NCBI RefSeq assembly: GCF_019059575.1
Contig: NW_024881595.1
Location: forward strand, 558,001 to 622,000
Source of the DNA: Amphibalanus amphitrite
Taxonomy: Eukaryota > Arthropoda > Thecostraca > Balanomorpha > Balanidae
DNA length: 64,000 bases
Direction of reading: 5' to 3'
Positions within the stretch are counted from its first letter, which is position 1. Every line of letters begins with the position of its first letter. Below are positions 13,301 through 28,300 of the stretch, one piece after another. A program made the translations under genes and the position numbers. The notes under the pieces were generated by a model, which was given only the letters and a program-made list of their open reading frames with translations, did no database searches and had not been told where the DNA came from.

Positions 13301-16300
13301 GGGTTAAGCTTAGCCCACACCTTCTGGAGCTGTCTGGTGAGGCAGACGATCTTGGTGGCTCCTAGCAGCCCTTTGACGTTCTCTTGAAGAGTCGCCCAGA
13401 GAGTTGTGATGGGATTAAGGTCTGAGTTATTCCCAGGTCAGCTATAGTATACATCCAGAGGAAGGACAGGTTCTCACAGCGCCAATCTTGCGCATATTTG
13501 CCGTTTGAGGAAGGACTTCAGCAAACATGAAGAAAGATTTCCTTTGCGTCGGGCACGATAGTGCGCTTAATCATCTCCCCACTTTGGCCCCATCAGTGGA
13601 TTAGACGGGGACGCTCGTCTGAGAGGATGTTCCACTGGTTGCATATATGCCTTATTTTTGGTGATTTTTTGGGGGCACCTCCGGGGCACCCGGAGCCTCA
13701 TTGCCCGGTGATTTGCACCTTTGCCGGATGCTGGAAGGGTAGAACGGGCGGGACATCGGATGCATCAGCAGTCCCCACGTGGTTGTTCTGCCGGTTTGAC
13801 GGATGAAAAGGCTTCAAAGATCAGATTTGGCGCTCTTTGGCAAGCTTCAAGCGACAATGCTGACGTCGTTTCGTGAATTCTGGTCATCTCGAGAATTTGT
13901 ACGTCTTGATTTTCTATTTTTCACGGATCTATGTGGTATTTTAGATCGGATTCCGGCCGCAGTGGGCCATTTGGAATATCTGGTATAATAGTGTATGTAA
14001 CTGTACAGTCTGTCTTAAAAGTACCGCGCAAAGTGGCGGTGGATCCATCAAGCCTGACCAAGAAAGGTCTGCTTTAATTTGAAAGTCACCGAACCAATTG
14101 AGCTGGGGAATGGACGAGGATGTCCATTGCTTCGGTGACCCAAATTTAGCAGGCCCTTCCTCAGTCAGGCTCGATGGATCCACCGCCACTTTGCGCGGTA
14201 CTTTTAAGACAGACTGTACATCCCCATCATCCCCATATCGCATACAAAATGCAAATTGCAAGCGCTCCTCGAATAACAAACCCGTCCAAAAAAGTATGTT
14301 TCCCAATGACTGATTTGTTGACTGACTTTAGGCCCTTACATTCAGCGTTGGCTCCTGACGGTCTTTGTTGGCCACTGAGAGCCCTCCCCGGCTACTGAGG
14401 GGCGGGCCTATATAAACCTTAGAAGACCCCTACACAGATAGCTGAGAGCCTCCAGCCGATCTTTAGAAGCCCACGCCGAGTTTTGGAGCTCTTAAGCCGG
14501 CCTCTAGGAGTCCAACGCAGCTGACTTTACTTTCATGTGGTTTTGGATGCCCCATTCCAGCCCACGAAGGCCCAAGTCTGCCTCTAAGGGCCCTATTGGC
14601 TTCTGAGGGCCTAGCCTTGCATTAGTCTCTGAGGGCCTCAGTCCGGCCTCTAAAGGTCCCTTGCAGAACTTTGAGGGCCCCACCAGCCTCTGAGAGCCTG
14701 CGTCGACCTCTGAGGGCTCCAGGACATGCCTTGAAGAATGTCGGGCCAGCGATCGCTGAGTCCAGTCAGTTGACAGTCTAACTCGAAAGTTAAACTTTGT
14801 GGTTATCATAAACATCATCACGAACAACATTACCAATAACGATGGCACTTTTAGTTTTTCTTCATTCTATCGATTAACGGTTTCCCCGTATGACGTTTCC
14901 TCGTATCGGCCCACGTCGCTTGGGTCCGCTTGAGTAAGTAGGTAAGAATCACTTGTGTTCTCCAAATATTGATACTTTTCTGACTAGCATGAATGTGTCG
15001 TTTGTGGGACCACCTTAGAGCGGTATTGGATCTCTTTGCATGCGTCATATTGTGGGAAACAGTTCTCTTTCTCACAGGCCCTTGTGTTACTGAGTCCCCA
15101 CCTACCTGGGCAGTGGGCTCTGTACCTCCCTGTGTTGTGTGTAGGTGCCCTTCCTGTGGTCTGTTCTGTGCCCCTATCCTGCACTGTACATCTATCGCCA
15201 TTCCTGTGCCCTGTATATGACATTCCGACATCTGCTCTATCCTGTGATTACCTTGCCTTTGCCTGGTCCTGTCGGCTTCCTGCCATGCATATGCCATGCC
15301 CTATCCACTGCATATCCGCTACCCTACCATCCCGTGCCTGTTCTTATCCTGCCCTGCGCCCGGTCGATTCCCATGCCTAACCCAGCTCAGTGCCCTTTCT
15401 GTCTGACGCCCCAGCTTGCTCTAGGTAGTCCCTCCCCATTCGTCAATGCCCTAAAATGTGGTGCCCTTCTTTTCCTGGCGAATGACCGGTCCATGGTTTA
15501 GGTCTTGCAAACCATCCGCATGCGCCCTTCAACCTCCTTTTTCCCTAGCAGACCCGACCTGTCTTAAAACTTAACATCCCTGCCCTTTAACCCTACCCTG
15601 CCTGTTCTACACCTGCCTTGGCACTGCCCAATGCCCATGTTTCAACATTACATTTCCCCCATCAACTGCCTTAACCTGACTCGCCCACTCTGTTCAGTTC
15701 GGTTCGACCCGGTCTAATCAGTTTCAATCTGCTGACTTTGTCCTTCCGTATCCTTTGATGCTCAACAAGGAGAGAGTCGGGGCTGAGGGGCGGCCCCTGC
15801 CCTGCCAACTGCTCAGTAGTGCGAGGAAAAGCGAATTCTTTCAAAAGATCATCTGAAATCAATTTGTACCTAATTAACCAACACAATTGAAAGAGAACAA
15901 GTCATTGATGCATCGAAAATAAAATGTGATAAAGACCGCTTCCTTTCCTTGTCAAAACAAATGTCCTGAATACTTACAGAAAAATAATAAAAGCAATGCT
16001 GATTATACTTTTGCGGCATTTATGTCACTCAAATATGATGCAACAAGCCAATTTTCGGTCTTCGAAACATGTACGGACATTGCGTACAAGTTTTGAAAGG
16101 TCCGAAAACTTGTACGGACACTGTCTAGTGTCCGTAGTGGTGGCGACGCACATGTGGCGCGTGGGCTGTAATATTTGGATAGATCGTCCCGTACCCTTCT
16201 AAACGTGGGCTGTGACTGAACTGTTTCGCTGGATCAACCAGCGCCCCACCGTGACTGTGTCTTGATCAGGGAGGAATGTTCACGCGGCTGTGTTTTTAAT

Positions 16301-19300
16301 CAAGAACGAGTGTAGTGTTTCGGTACATCGCCATTCACCCGACTGAAACGCGCACTGACGTGGTACGTGTCGCCAGAGGCTAGTAGCTTAGCAACCTACA
16401 CATATTTTTTTGTTTTGTTTTACGATTCATGATGGACATATTTTTCCTGAGGGTCACGTGAGGTCATTTCGGACTCCTGACCTCGCCATCATGAGGTCGC
16501 CATCATACCGGGGATCAAGTGCGAGGGTCACAATGATACCAGTCTCAGGAATAAAGAGAAGGCAGCAATGAACGAAGCATACTGCGAAATAATAGGATAA
16601 CCAAACGGCTTCAAGCACTTATAACTTCATTAAATTATTATATCCTAGCATAAAAAAATGCATAGCAACATGGCGTTTCGGTAGATAGAGCTGATAAGGA
16701 GGAGGCAACAATTAACGTAGCAAAATGCGAAATAATAGGACAAATAAACGGCTTCAAACACCAATAACTTCATTGAACGACTATATCCTGGCATAAACAT
16801 GGCATAGCAACATAGCTTGTTGAAAGCGCCTTCAATTGAATCCAAGAACAAATCTATGCGACTAATGTGAGGGGAGATACGTCAGATAAAACATTTTTAT
16901 GTTGTCATTTTAATACGTTCCTTCAGCGCCGGCCGCCCGCCCGCCGCCGCCCGCAGTCGACGCTAGCGCACCCTGTGGCCGGCCGGCGAAACGGGGCAAA
17001 GACAACCAATCAGCTTCCCCCGCCGCCCGCTGGATCCGCCGCTGGCCGGCAGTCCCAATCGAGTACCAATGAGTCCCAAATGCGGCCCAAATAGTTCCAA
17101 ATGTTAACACGCGCGGCTATGCATTTGGTATCATTTGAGACTGATTTGAAACTGCAATTGGCACTGCCCATTGAGTTCAACATTATTTGGAACTAATTGG
17201 TACTAGAAATTGGGAGAAGCACCCTCCGAGTCGAGAGTAGAAGGTTCAAACTAATTATATGATTGGCCACAGAAAACGGATAACGCTAGCACAGATAACA
17301 GATGATAAGATTAAGTGGCAAATCAGAGACACACAGATACAGAACACACTGCACATAACTAAGTATACCTATGTGGTTATATGTGGCTATCTGTGGTATG
17401 TGGCGAAACATTAATTCATCTGCCGTTCATCTCGATTTATCTGAGCCTTGCTACGGCAGCACCGCTGTCTTATCCAGCACCGATCGCCCCCGGGTCAGCC
17501 AATCACCGTTCAGACATACACCGTCTCTGCTGCCGCCACCGGGCGCTGGCGGCGCGCGATGTGCATAAACAGCACACAGCTCGGGCATACAAATGCGCCG
17601 ATAAGGCAGCCAAGTGTCCTAATGCGTGAACGATCAAGACAGATGAGACACCGTACACGTCATTCCGAACGACGATATGAGAAAATCACCTTTCTAGGAC
17701 ACGTCGATGCGGGCGCGTTCACATATGTCATTCTTGTGTCAGAATTTGAGACAATCAATTTGAATCGATCTTTCACTTCTCCGCCTAGTGTCATACCGTT
17801 ACCATAATCCTCGAGATGACTGAGATGTTCATTTTCTGAGCTCCGCCCTGAAGTTCTGCTTCCAACTCCGCCTTGTCGCTGACAGAGAGCTCCCTTCCTC
17901 TCCCCCCCCCCCCCTGCGCCCCCTCCCAGACCGGCACCTATTCCTGGCCTCCGGGTCAGCAGCCACAAATGACCGTGTCACTCTGCCGTCGACGAATCAT
18001 CGCGCCGTCACGCTCCCGTCACGGGCGTGACGCCGGCGTGACAGACGGCGTGACAGACGGCCGGCTATATCGGGGTGGGCCCCGCCGCGCCTCGTGGGTG
18101 GGGAGACGCCCCTCTCGGCTAGCCGTCATGAGGGCGAGTGGGGAGGGGAGGTGGCGCGTGCCGTGAAGTCCGTTCAAGAGAAGTGGTGATAATTTGTCAA
18201 GGAGAGGGTATTACCGCTGGTGGTTTATTTGTTGCGTGTTGTTCATAGACGTCAAGTTTGTTTATGTTGCGATGATCGATGATAAAGAAAAACTTGTAGG
18301 TTACATTGTATTGGATGAGGGTAAATCAATTCTTGAATCGAATGCTGACTGGACCGGCATGAAGTCTTTTTCGATATCATAGTGCACTTTCGTTCTATGT
18401 CGCTCAAACAGGTGTGCTTGCGAATACAATTACTTCTCTATCAATTTCTTCAAAATAATAGATGTAGCATCCTTCAAGTTCACACGTTCAGTATCAATGC
18501 TGCTGCGAGGCCAGTACCCACTCTTGCACCAGTCATGCGCCAGCTTTATTTTCTACCGATAGGTGGCAGCACGAATAAACGCCTGCAGGTAGACTGTACC
18601 GCATGACTCGCACATTGGTACGGGAGCTTACAAACCTGAGTGTTCAGTGTGGCATGTAAATGTTAAAACATCTTTGCAAATGTGAGCCATGGTAGCATTT
18701 CGGACTGAAAAATGTACCGTGGAACATTGTAAAAGCCCACTCTGACCACCAAGCATGGCATCCCGCATAAAGCGCACAGCACAGTGCTGACGCCTCGCCA
18801 ACTGCCATCACACCTTGGTGACCTCTCTGGCTACACCGAGGGCGTGCCCCGCATATCCCAGAGCTTTACTGTCCCTCCACCCACCTCGGGCCCAGCGCGA
18901 CACCGCCCGACACACCCGACACGGCCTGACAATCCGACAACCCGACACAGTCGGCAGCCGGCGGTCCGTCGCTCCCACTCCGCGGCACGCGCCGGCGGCA
19001 GGAATGTGACGAACGCGGCGCATTCTGTAGGCATTAGCGGCGCGGCTGCGGCCTGGGTGGCGCGCCGGCGGCGACATGTGGCGCGTTTCGCGTCATGAGC
19101 GCCGCCTCTGCGGCTCGATTGTCGCCGCGTCAGTGATGCACTGCCGCTGTGATTATGATTGGTGACTGTGATGGGGGCGCTGGGACGTGGAACCGGCTGC
19201 GAGCAGCGGAGCTCCGAGGTGGTCCGAGGAAGGAATGACCCGTGTTTAAGTGGGTGGGTGCTCGTGAAGAGTCTTGATATATTAGAGGTGATGGGGGGAG

Positions 19301-22300
19301 GGAGTGCTGCTGGCGCCAGGTTCAGTCGTAGCGGTTCGGCAGCTGCAGCGTGCACATGTGCCTGCTTTAGGCAGTTAGAAGGGCTAATGGATTTTCAATG
19401 TCCAAGTCGTCGCATAGCGTTGCTGCAATGAATAACACTCGGCACTGGCACTTTTCTAGCTATAATTTCTGGTCTGTCCTAATAAACATTTATTCCAATT
19501 ATAAATCACTGTGTAATTATCAAAATAACTACCTATCCGCAGAGGCCCGCTTTCTAGACCCTTGCAGTATCCGAAGAATTACAAGTGTCATGACACACTT
19601 GGTCGTCCATTGCGTCACTCCCAATTATTGCTAAGTGATACCTAGATGGCAGCGAAGCTGAGAGCCACCACCGCTGAGTTCTCTCCACCGCGCCCGCCGG
19701 AGACAGCGGTCGTCGGTGGGTGCCAACGGGGCCGACGGCGTGTCGCGCTGCGTCGACACCGTCGCTCTGTCTGCGCGCCGTCAGCACCATCACTCTACCC
19801 GCTCCGGTGCTCTCTCTCTGCTCCGACACTCTCTCCCTCCCGTCGGCAAAACACGGCCATTCATCTGGGCCGGGCGCGCCGGGAACGTCGCCGGCGCCGA
19901 CGGTATGCCGCGCGCCGCCGGACCTCCGTCGACGATGTGCGCCCATTAGCAGACTCTAATTTAACGTGCTAAATAATTTACGATGGGTGCACCGAGCGTG
20001 TCAGCCTCTGCGATTGGCCGGCCAGCTCGGCACGCACCAGAGAGACGCGTGGAATACGGCGGATGTCCGCGAGCCGCCGACGCACCCAGCCTCCCTCCCA
20101 ATGGCCGGGCCGCGCGGCGGCCATTTTCCTGCGCGCGCGCCGCGGCGATGTCGGCGCGCACCGCGTCGCCTTTGTCTCGGCGCGGCCAGGTGACGCCGGG
20201 GACGTAATCGGCGCGGTAATCAGCCGGATGGGATTACTGTGCGGCGCGGTATCATCGTGGCCGGTAACCACAGTGGCGCTCGGCACGCCACCCGCGCCGC
20301 CCCCGTTTGTCCACCGCTTGATTGCCGCGCGTCTAAGGCGACGTAAGTGACGCGCCGGACGACGTAAGTGGCGCGACGCGGCGACCTGCTGCCGCCGGAC
20401 ACATGGTGGCTGCCTCGGGGCACGCGGCACTAATGGAGCTCGTTGGCCGGTCGGAACGGATTAGGACGACACGCGCGGCCGACTGCCTCCTCTCCGGTCC
20501 GCCGCCGCGCCCCGGGCACCTCTGAGCGGCTGAGGAACTCACTAAGCAGATGAGAGGCTCTGGGCAGCTCTGAGGAACTCACTAAGCAGATGAGAGGCTC
20601 TGGGCAGCTCTGAGGAACTCACTAAGCAGATGAGAGGCTCTGGGCAGCTCTGAGGAACTCACTAAGCAGATGAGAGGCTCTGGGCAGTTCTGAGAAGCTC
20701 TGAACGTGGAGAGGCAGCTAAAAGGAATTTTAGGGAAACTGACTTCAGCACGCAATCGATGAGCATCTGAGCAGGATCATAAGAGGAGAGATGACTGGCT
20801 ACAAATGACCCCCCACCTGTCCGTGCTTCTATCCTCAGGATACTGAAATCCTTCTCCTCCACGCCGCAACCCCCTTCCGGGCTGGACAGGCAACTTTATC
20901 TCATGCGGGCTGCTCCCTTGGAGCGGCACCGCTGCTCCTGAGGGAGCGCACCCCGTAGCCGGGTGCAGTGAGTGCCTTGGGACTGGGTGGCCTGTCCTCT
21001 GGACGGGCTCAGCCCCGGCGACTCACTAGGGTGCCTGCCCAGACCAATGTCTCCCCCTAATTCCTATCATCCTTCCGGCTCTGCAATGGTCTTGTCGACC
21101 GAAAGGGCCTAACCCAACAAAACAAACAAACAAACAAGCTACAAATGAGCCAGCACGAGACAGCCAAAGATCACTAGTGAACAAAATCAGGAGCACCAGA
21201 GAAGAGCCACTGCGGCGCTGTTTTTCCGATCAACCGATCTGCGAGCGACGGCGGTAGCGGTGATCGGAGCGGCCGCTGTGCCGACTTGCCAGCTGCTGAA
21301 ATATGCAGACGCTCGATGGAGCGGCGCTGAAAAATGCAGCTCGCCGTAACGGCCTCCCGATCGCCGCGCTCGCCGCAGACACGTTAATGTTTAATGGCCG
21401 GCGGCCGGCGGCCGGCAGCCGGTGTTCGAGCACCGCTACAGTGAAGAATAACAACATGGAGGCTCGCCCGGTCAGCGTTCTTGGTTTGTAGGGGGATAGA
21501 AATGGTCAGTGTGTAAGTGCCTTGGTCTGCCCGTCGCCAGATCGGCTTGGCTCGTCCCCTGTCTTTTGCAGAACCAGCAACTGCTAATGTGCTTCTGGTC
21601 TGGCTATCCCGCGTCTGCTTTTCGTGTCTGATCAAGATTCAAGTTGTCGAAAATTCATAAAAATGGTCAAAGATCTTTTCAGATTCTGATTCTTCAGCAT
21701 AATTAAAATCACACCACACACCACACCACCCTCTTACATCTATCCTTCAAATCATTTTTACTCGGGCACTCCCTGCAGCTGGCACATTCAACGAAGTGAA
21801 GTCACAATTTCGACTGTGCCGGTAAGGTCAGCCACTCAGTAGACTGAGTGGGCTGTCAACTCAACATGTTCCATTCCGGGCGCCTGTCAGTCTGTCTTTT
21901 AAAGTGTCTGCTCGTTTCGTGTGTATGTCTGCCTGTGGGTCCATCTGCATGATGTTTGCTGAAGACGTCATAACGGAGCGGTTTAGAAAAAAAGCGAGTA
22001 GCCGAAGATAAGATGCAACGAAAGCATCATTTCAGGCGTAATTTATTTGGCCAGTGTTGTAAGTATTGATGTTCACATTTCCATGCACTAAGATACTATG
22101 TGGATATTTAAGACAAAGGTCACATCCAATCCAAAGTCTCGCCAGCTGCAGTGTCGGTCTCATCCTCGATCCGACGTGCCATCATGCACGGCATTCCGTC
22201 GTCGGAGGCGCCACCGTGTGACATTCCTCCATGTCAGACCATCGGGCGACATGACAGAGTCCGTCAGACGACATGACAGCCCGCGGTGTCGCGCCAAAAA

Positions 22301-25300
22301 GCGAGTAGTATCGACGCGCGACACGGCGCACCCGACAGCGGCTCTCGGCCCGCGCGCAGCTCGCTGCTCGGGGAATACGGACGGGTCGTCGCGGCGGCCG
22401 GGTGGTCCTTTCAGCCGTGCTGACCGGGCCAACAGGAGCCACCCGGTGAATAAGCAGGTGTCGTTTTGACAGGGCCTGCCAGATGACGCCAAACACTCCT
22501 ACAGTGAGATACGAGTAGCTGTCGTTGGCAGTCAAGCGCTTGAAGGAATAAATGCGTGGACTAATATAATCAAAGCGATAAGGCAAAAACGTAAGAACTG
22601 ATAAGATGGGAGGGTATTTGTCCGAACGTTAAAGAAGCGTCTTTTACTTTTGCATTTCTTTTTTTCTGTATCAATTCTGTGGTTGCCTGGCTATGCGTTC
22701 ATCTGGTAATCCATGACCCCGCCTCCAGTCCATCCGTATATTCCTGGTGTCCAACACACAATCCCTGGCGCATCTATCACCCGTTCGCCGGCTGGTCGGT
22801 CGCCCTGTCGGCGCTGCCCCGCCCCGGCCCTCCGCCGACCTGTTGTTCCGGTCGGCCACCTGAGCCGCTTCGAACACCTATCGGTCGAAAAACACGGACC
22901 AGCCAAGCCTAATCTGTATGATTTGATTCAATTTCTCCGCGGCCAACGTGTAATAAGGCGGCCCGAATAAAAAGGCACCAGGTCCAAATTTACACTTCTC
23001 CACTGTAATTTATGCACTCTGGAAATGAGTACCCATCAAAAACACCTCGCTACAATGATAAAAACAAGACCATTACGTCGAATGGAGCGCGTTGCAGGCC
23101 ATTGGCTACGCAGGACGGCCAACAGAATCTAATGGGCCGCCGTGATACTTTATTAGCCTATAATGCAGGGAGTCAATTTGTATCAACCGTTTTCGAGCCC
23201 AGGGGCGGCAGTTTAGAGAACGCAAGGCACAAAGAAGGCTGACCATTATCAATAACGAGCCTTATGGACCTGGGTACGACGCGAGTGAAACTTAAAATAT
23301 CATTAACGAAATGACCCCTAATTCTGAGTGCAGTACCGACAGGAAAAACAGTGTGACGGCTCTTGAAAGTGCGCTGGTCCGATGGGCATTGTGGTGTCAA
23401 AGCAGGTGAAACACAGCGATTGCCAACAAATCCCCATGTGATTGTGCTTGACCGCCTTCTTCCAGGCAGATGAGGTCCACTACGAAACAAATTACTCAAA
23501 GCAGCTATAACCTTATCATGTAAGCAACAGAAATCCTGACAGCATATCGTCCTGAAATGTTGAATATACAATAGGACCCAAAACACACCCCAAAGTATAC
23601 TAAACAAGTGGCCGGTTAAGTCCATGAAAACGCACCCCAGCGGACCCCTGTCTCACGCCGCGCCGGGGTCGTTTATGTCTCACCCGTGTCGTTTCCGACG
23701 CGGCCGTGGTGATTACATTTCAATTATGTCTGAGCGGTGGCGCGGCGGCCGGGTAGCCTGATTGGTGATTCCCGGGGGCCCACAGTCGGCCTCGGTTTGC
23801 CGTTCACACGGGCTCCGGTGCCGTCCTATCAGCGTGTCCGCCACCGGACGTGTGACGCGGCCGGAATCGATGCCGCTAACTCGACGTTCGCGGCGCACCG
23901 CGGCAATCTGGGCGCGGCGTGAGAGACAGACACACTGGCGGCAAATGACGCGCGTTACGGCCGATTCCGGCGCAAATATGTCGCCGAAAATTCTCGTCAG
24001 CGGCGCCCGTCTGCCGCACTGGCGGCCATTTCGGCGCACTTACTGCCGGCTAACAGCACCGTATCACCCGCACTAATTACCCTCGCGAAACACTTTTCGG
24101 AAGGAGGTGGCCGTGACAGCAGCGGTTGACGGCTCTTCTAGTGTTACGGCGTCGCTCCAGAGCTGGAAAACTCGTCGCTATGACAACCATGACGCTAATT
24201 GGGGTCGCGAAAAGAACTCATTATTTGGGCGCATTAGTTGACATAAATCCTGATGTCATGGCCTGCTCGCGTGGCGCCCGGCGCTGGCGGATCCATGTTT
24301 CACACGGCTGTCGCAGCTAATCAGGACGGTGAGCTGTCGCAGCCACCCCCAGGCCGCTGATTGCATCAAATGGGCGTCATGTACAGCTGCTTTTGTAGCA
24401 GCCCGTGTGGCGCGCAGGGAGGACATATACCGGGGTCAAATAAAACGCTTCCGTGCCGTGCAATGAAAATATCGCTTGAGTTCTGAGTTCTGACCAGCGG
24501 TTCTGTAGCTCTGCTCTGTCAAGCTGAGTTCAGGGATGCGATGAATACTCTGCAGTTAATTTCTTTTAAACTAGCTAGATCGAACTATAAATGGCACCAT
24601 AGCATCTGAGCGTTAGAGCGGAGGCAGTAGAAAAACGAACGATGGCTCCTTTCTTTGATGAGTCACTAATATACTGAGAATCCAATTCTTATACCGTGTA
24701 ATAAAAACAATTAGCGATAATGACATGGCACATGCCATGCGCAGACATTGCATGAGCAGAAACACTTAGTTTATCACGGCTCCCCACTTTGCTCGATTCG
24801 TTAATTGTAATGGCCATCTGATTCTAATTATAACTCAATAGTGGCGCATACTAGAAATGGCTTATCACTCCAGGGTGTGCTATGCATATTAGATAATGGC
24901 CTATTTGCTTTACTCATTAATGTACGAGGATAAATCAATCCCTAGTTAAGAATATTGCCTGTGTAGTGTATGACAGTAAAGCTCAATGTGTGCCAGAATG
25001 TAATGAAATGATGACCCGGCATGATATCATTAATTTTCACTTCAAATCCAGGTGGTTAGCCTACATGAAATCATGGGCTTCAAACAGACATAGTAATGAA
25101 GAATGCACGCTTAGACCTGGCCCTTGTTACTTGGGAAGCAATGAGGGGCGTTATTATCATTAATGACTGCTGACCAATGCAACCCGTTCAGGTTTATTAG
25201 TCTGGGAATGAAAGTGTGGGGCCGATGCATTGTTCTGTCACTATACAAATTTTTAAGTAAAAAGAATCACGTTTGCACTATGCTTAACTGCATTAGGAAA

Positions 25301-28300
25301 AACTTCGTGCATCATCAATTGGCATCGCTACTTCACTTCACAATTCATTTTCAATATGATAAATGATTTATATAGCATATGTAAATGTGAAAATGTTACA
25401 ATATCAAGAACAAAAGACGAAAACACGAAGGCAGGCAAAGGCAAACAGGTAAAAAATAGTTCAGTTTTAATAAACCACCTTATGTGCAACATCCAGTACC
25501 TAGCACTATCAAAGTCCTCAGTTCAACAGCGGCCTACCCTCCCCCACGCCTCCCGAAACCCTCCCCCCCCCCCCTCGACTTCCCCGAGGCGGGTCGACCG
25601 ACGACCGGCGCCACCGACGACCACTATCGACGTGTTTTGACGCCGCCGGGCTCACAGCTCCTACATTCTAATCTCCGGCCGTCAGTGAGTAGTCCCCCCA
25701 CCCCCCCCCCCCTTCCCACCCACCCCGCTCCGGAGCTGGGGGGGGGGGGGCGTAATAACAGCGTGCTGCGCCGTCAACAGCGGTGTCAGCTCGTACAAAA
25801 TTAATGAACATTTCCATTCAAATTTCCAGCCGCCGTCGAAATTTGAATTTACATGCTATTAGACCTGTCGGCTCGAAATTAACTTTTCATAGCGCGCTCA
25901 CGCAAGGAGCGCCATATCCGCTGCTGATTCTAAGTTGGCAGAACTGACGCACACAGTGCTGATAAAAACATGACGGAAATGACAGGCCAGGACTGGGTCA
26001 GTCCTGGTGATGCTAGCTGAAAGGGCTGGCTGGCGGTGGAAGGAAGGATTCGTTATTCGCAAATGCAATGCCTGGGCACTCAGTCATTGACTGAGAAAGT
26101 TAGAATGTTGATGCTGCAGCCATGATGTCGCCTAGGAACTGTAGGTAATGCTTTTATGCACTGTATGGCTTTTGGAACATTTTTCGTGAACCAAAAATAT
26201 AGCAAGCCGGTCGCCTGCATCCCTGTGTGTTGTTGTGTCAGCTTCTCACCTAGTGTCGGTGTCGGTGTCAGTCTATCCACCGTGTCACGCGCGATGTCAC
26301 CTGTCCCACCAGCTCCCTCTGCCGTGCCACCCGTACCAGGCGGGGAGGGCAGAGTTTCGGGGGTGGGGGCGGTGCCCAGCCCATCGCGTGTCCCGCGCAG
26401 CCAGTGAGCGGCGCGGCTGCCATACTGGACCTGTCACCGTCGCTGACTGCTACCCGAGTCAACCAAATCAGCCCCCTCCCCCCGCCCCTCCCTCCCCCAT
26501 CCCGGACGGCGACTACGTCTCTATCGAGCGCGCGTGCAAGCGGGGCCCACCGCGCTCCCGGCGCTGACACGATCGCCTGCCCTTGTTGCACGCAACCGTC
26601 ACAGCCGAACGACAACACCAAAGGAACAATTTCAAAAATTACGGGGCCTAGCTGGGAGCGTAATTAAATAATGACACGGTGCGTGGAGACAAAGGCTTCG
26701 TGTGTGACCAGACAAGGGCTAATTCGATGAAATTTTCTGTATCTGTCGCCATTCAGTTGGGACTTGCATGACCGTGCGGAGCTGTGTAGGAGGTTTTGTT
26801 CACCGAAGCTCGAAATTGGTGCACTGTGCGCCAGACTGGTGCTGCCGCCATTGCCCGCGCCCCACTGGGGGGGGCTATTTATAGCCCCCCCTCCCGTTTT
26901 TCTGCAATAACTTCCAAACCGCTTGACGGATCGACGCCAAACTTTCAGTACCTTCGGCTGCATCAATTTGACACCTTGTGTCAAAATTTAAACTTCGTAG
27001 CTACCATAGGTCGGCCGGAAATGACGTCAGAGTGACGTCATGTTCGTCCGATTTCGACGCAAAACATTGAACCACGGCAATCGCTCCCAAGAGCTCAGTT
27101 TTTAAGCTAGATCCAATTTCTTTGCATGAAAGGACTCAGAATTGACCGCGCTATCAAACTGCTATCTCGGATTTTCAAAATTTTGAAAATTTCGAAAATT
27201 GTATATAATAATATTCAAAATTTATATTTTTATATTTTTTTTCCAAAAAGTTTTTGACTTTTCGAAAAAAACCGGAATATATGTGACAGAATGCATGATT
27301 ATGACTAACTCTAGCAAGTTTTAGCTAAATATCTTCAAAAATGACCGAGTTATACGCATTATTGCAAAAAATTCACAATTATTAATTTTTCAAATCAATT
27401 TTTCAGTACGTATTTGACATCGTACACCAATATAAATGGCACCATCGTGTTCCTGAGCTCAAACTGCATCCAATAGACACCCTTTTTGTTGAAAAATTTT
27501 AACTTCAAAATTTGACCTTTTTTGACCTGAAAGTGACCTGACCTAAGCTAATTTCGACTCAAAACGACCTCGAATGACACAGACGACATCAAATTCGAAA
27601 TGTTTGGCCTAAATGGACCATAAAACATGTGTCACGTGACCGACGCATGATATAATATTTTCGTGACCTGTGATGACCTGACCCTGACCTGAAAATCAAA
27701 GTACAAGTTTGGTACCCTCAAGGTATCTAGAGCATCTGTTCACGAGTGTGGAAACCAAAAATGAGCCTGATCTGACTTGTAAGACGGCGGCCAGAGCCCA
27801 AAATGTGAACAAGCAAAAATGCTAATAATTTTTACTTTGACCTGACCTGTGACGTCATCGGTGACCTCGAGGTCAATGAAATTAGGTTTCGCTCGACAGT
27901 TTTTCCGGGGCTATCAGACGCCGTTTGAATTTTGACGATCAGCCCAGTAGTTTCGGAGTTAGGAGGGGGGGCTATGAATAGCCCCCCCCCCCCCCCCCAG
28001 TAGGGCGTGTTATACACAGACCCCAGTGGGGCGCGGGTTAATGCCCATGCCAGGCTGGTCTCTTTGAACAGAGAGGTAAAAAATACAGGTCGATGCACCT
28101 CGGTCACCCCGGTTCATACAGTCGCTGAGGATGTCTTACAACATCAGAAGAACAATCAGGCCAGTCGAGTTCCACTAGTCATTTGCTCTGGTTACATACA
28201 TTATACTCTATATATGCAGCGCTGTGTCATTTATATTCTCGGCAAATGAAAGGGGAGAGCTCTCATGCCGGTAGCACAGACCATGTCCACGTCTGGTGCG

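Larger units (their letters stand above)
11287..17239. repeat. 5,953-bp tandem duplication, unit 2
   Basis: This is the second unit, directly adjoining the first with no spacer. Its right border is GAGAGTAGAAG followed by unique sequence GTTCAAAC, while the same site at the end of unit 1 leads straight into the next GAAGCTGGGG. All internal features of unit 1 recur here 5,953 bp downstream. Confidence 0.95.

Noticed and set aside
23173-23625. 150-codon minus-strand open frame
   Set aside because: No motif I recognise, no splice context, no codon pattern distinguishing it from chance. Kept only as a note.
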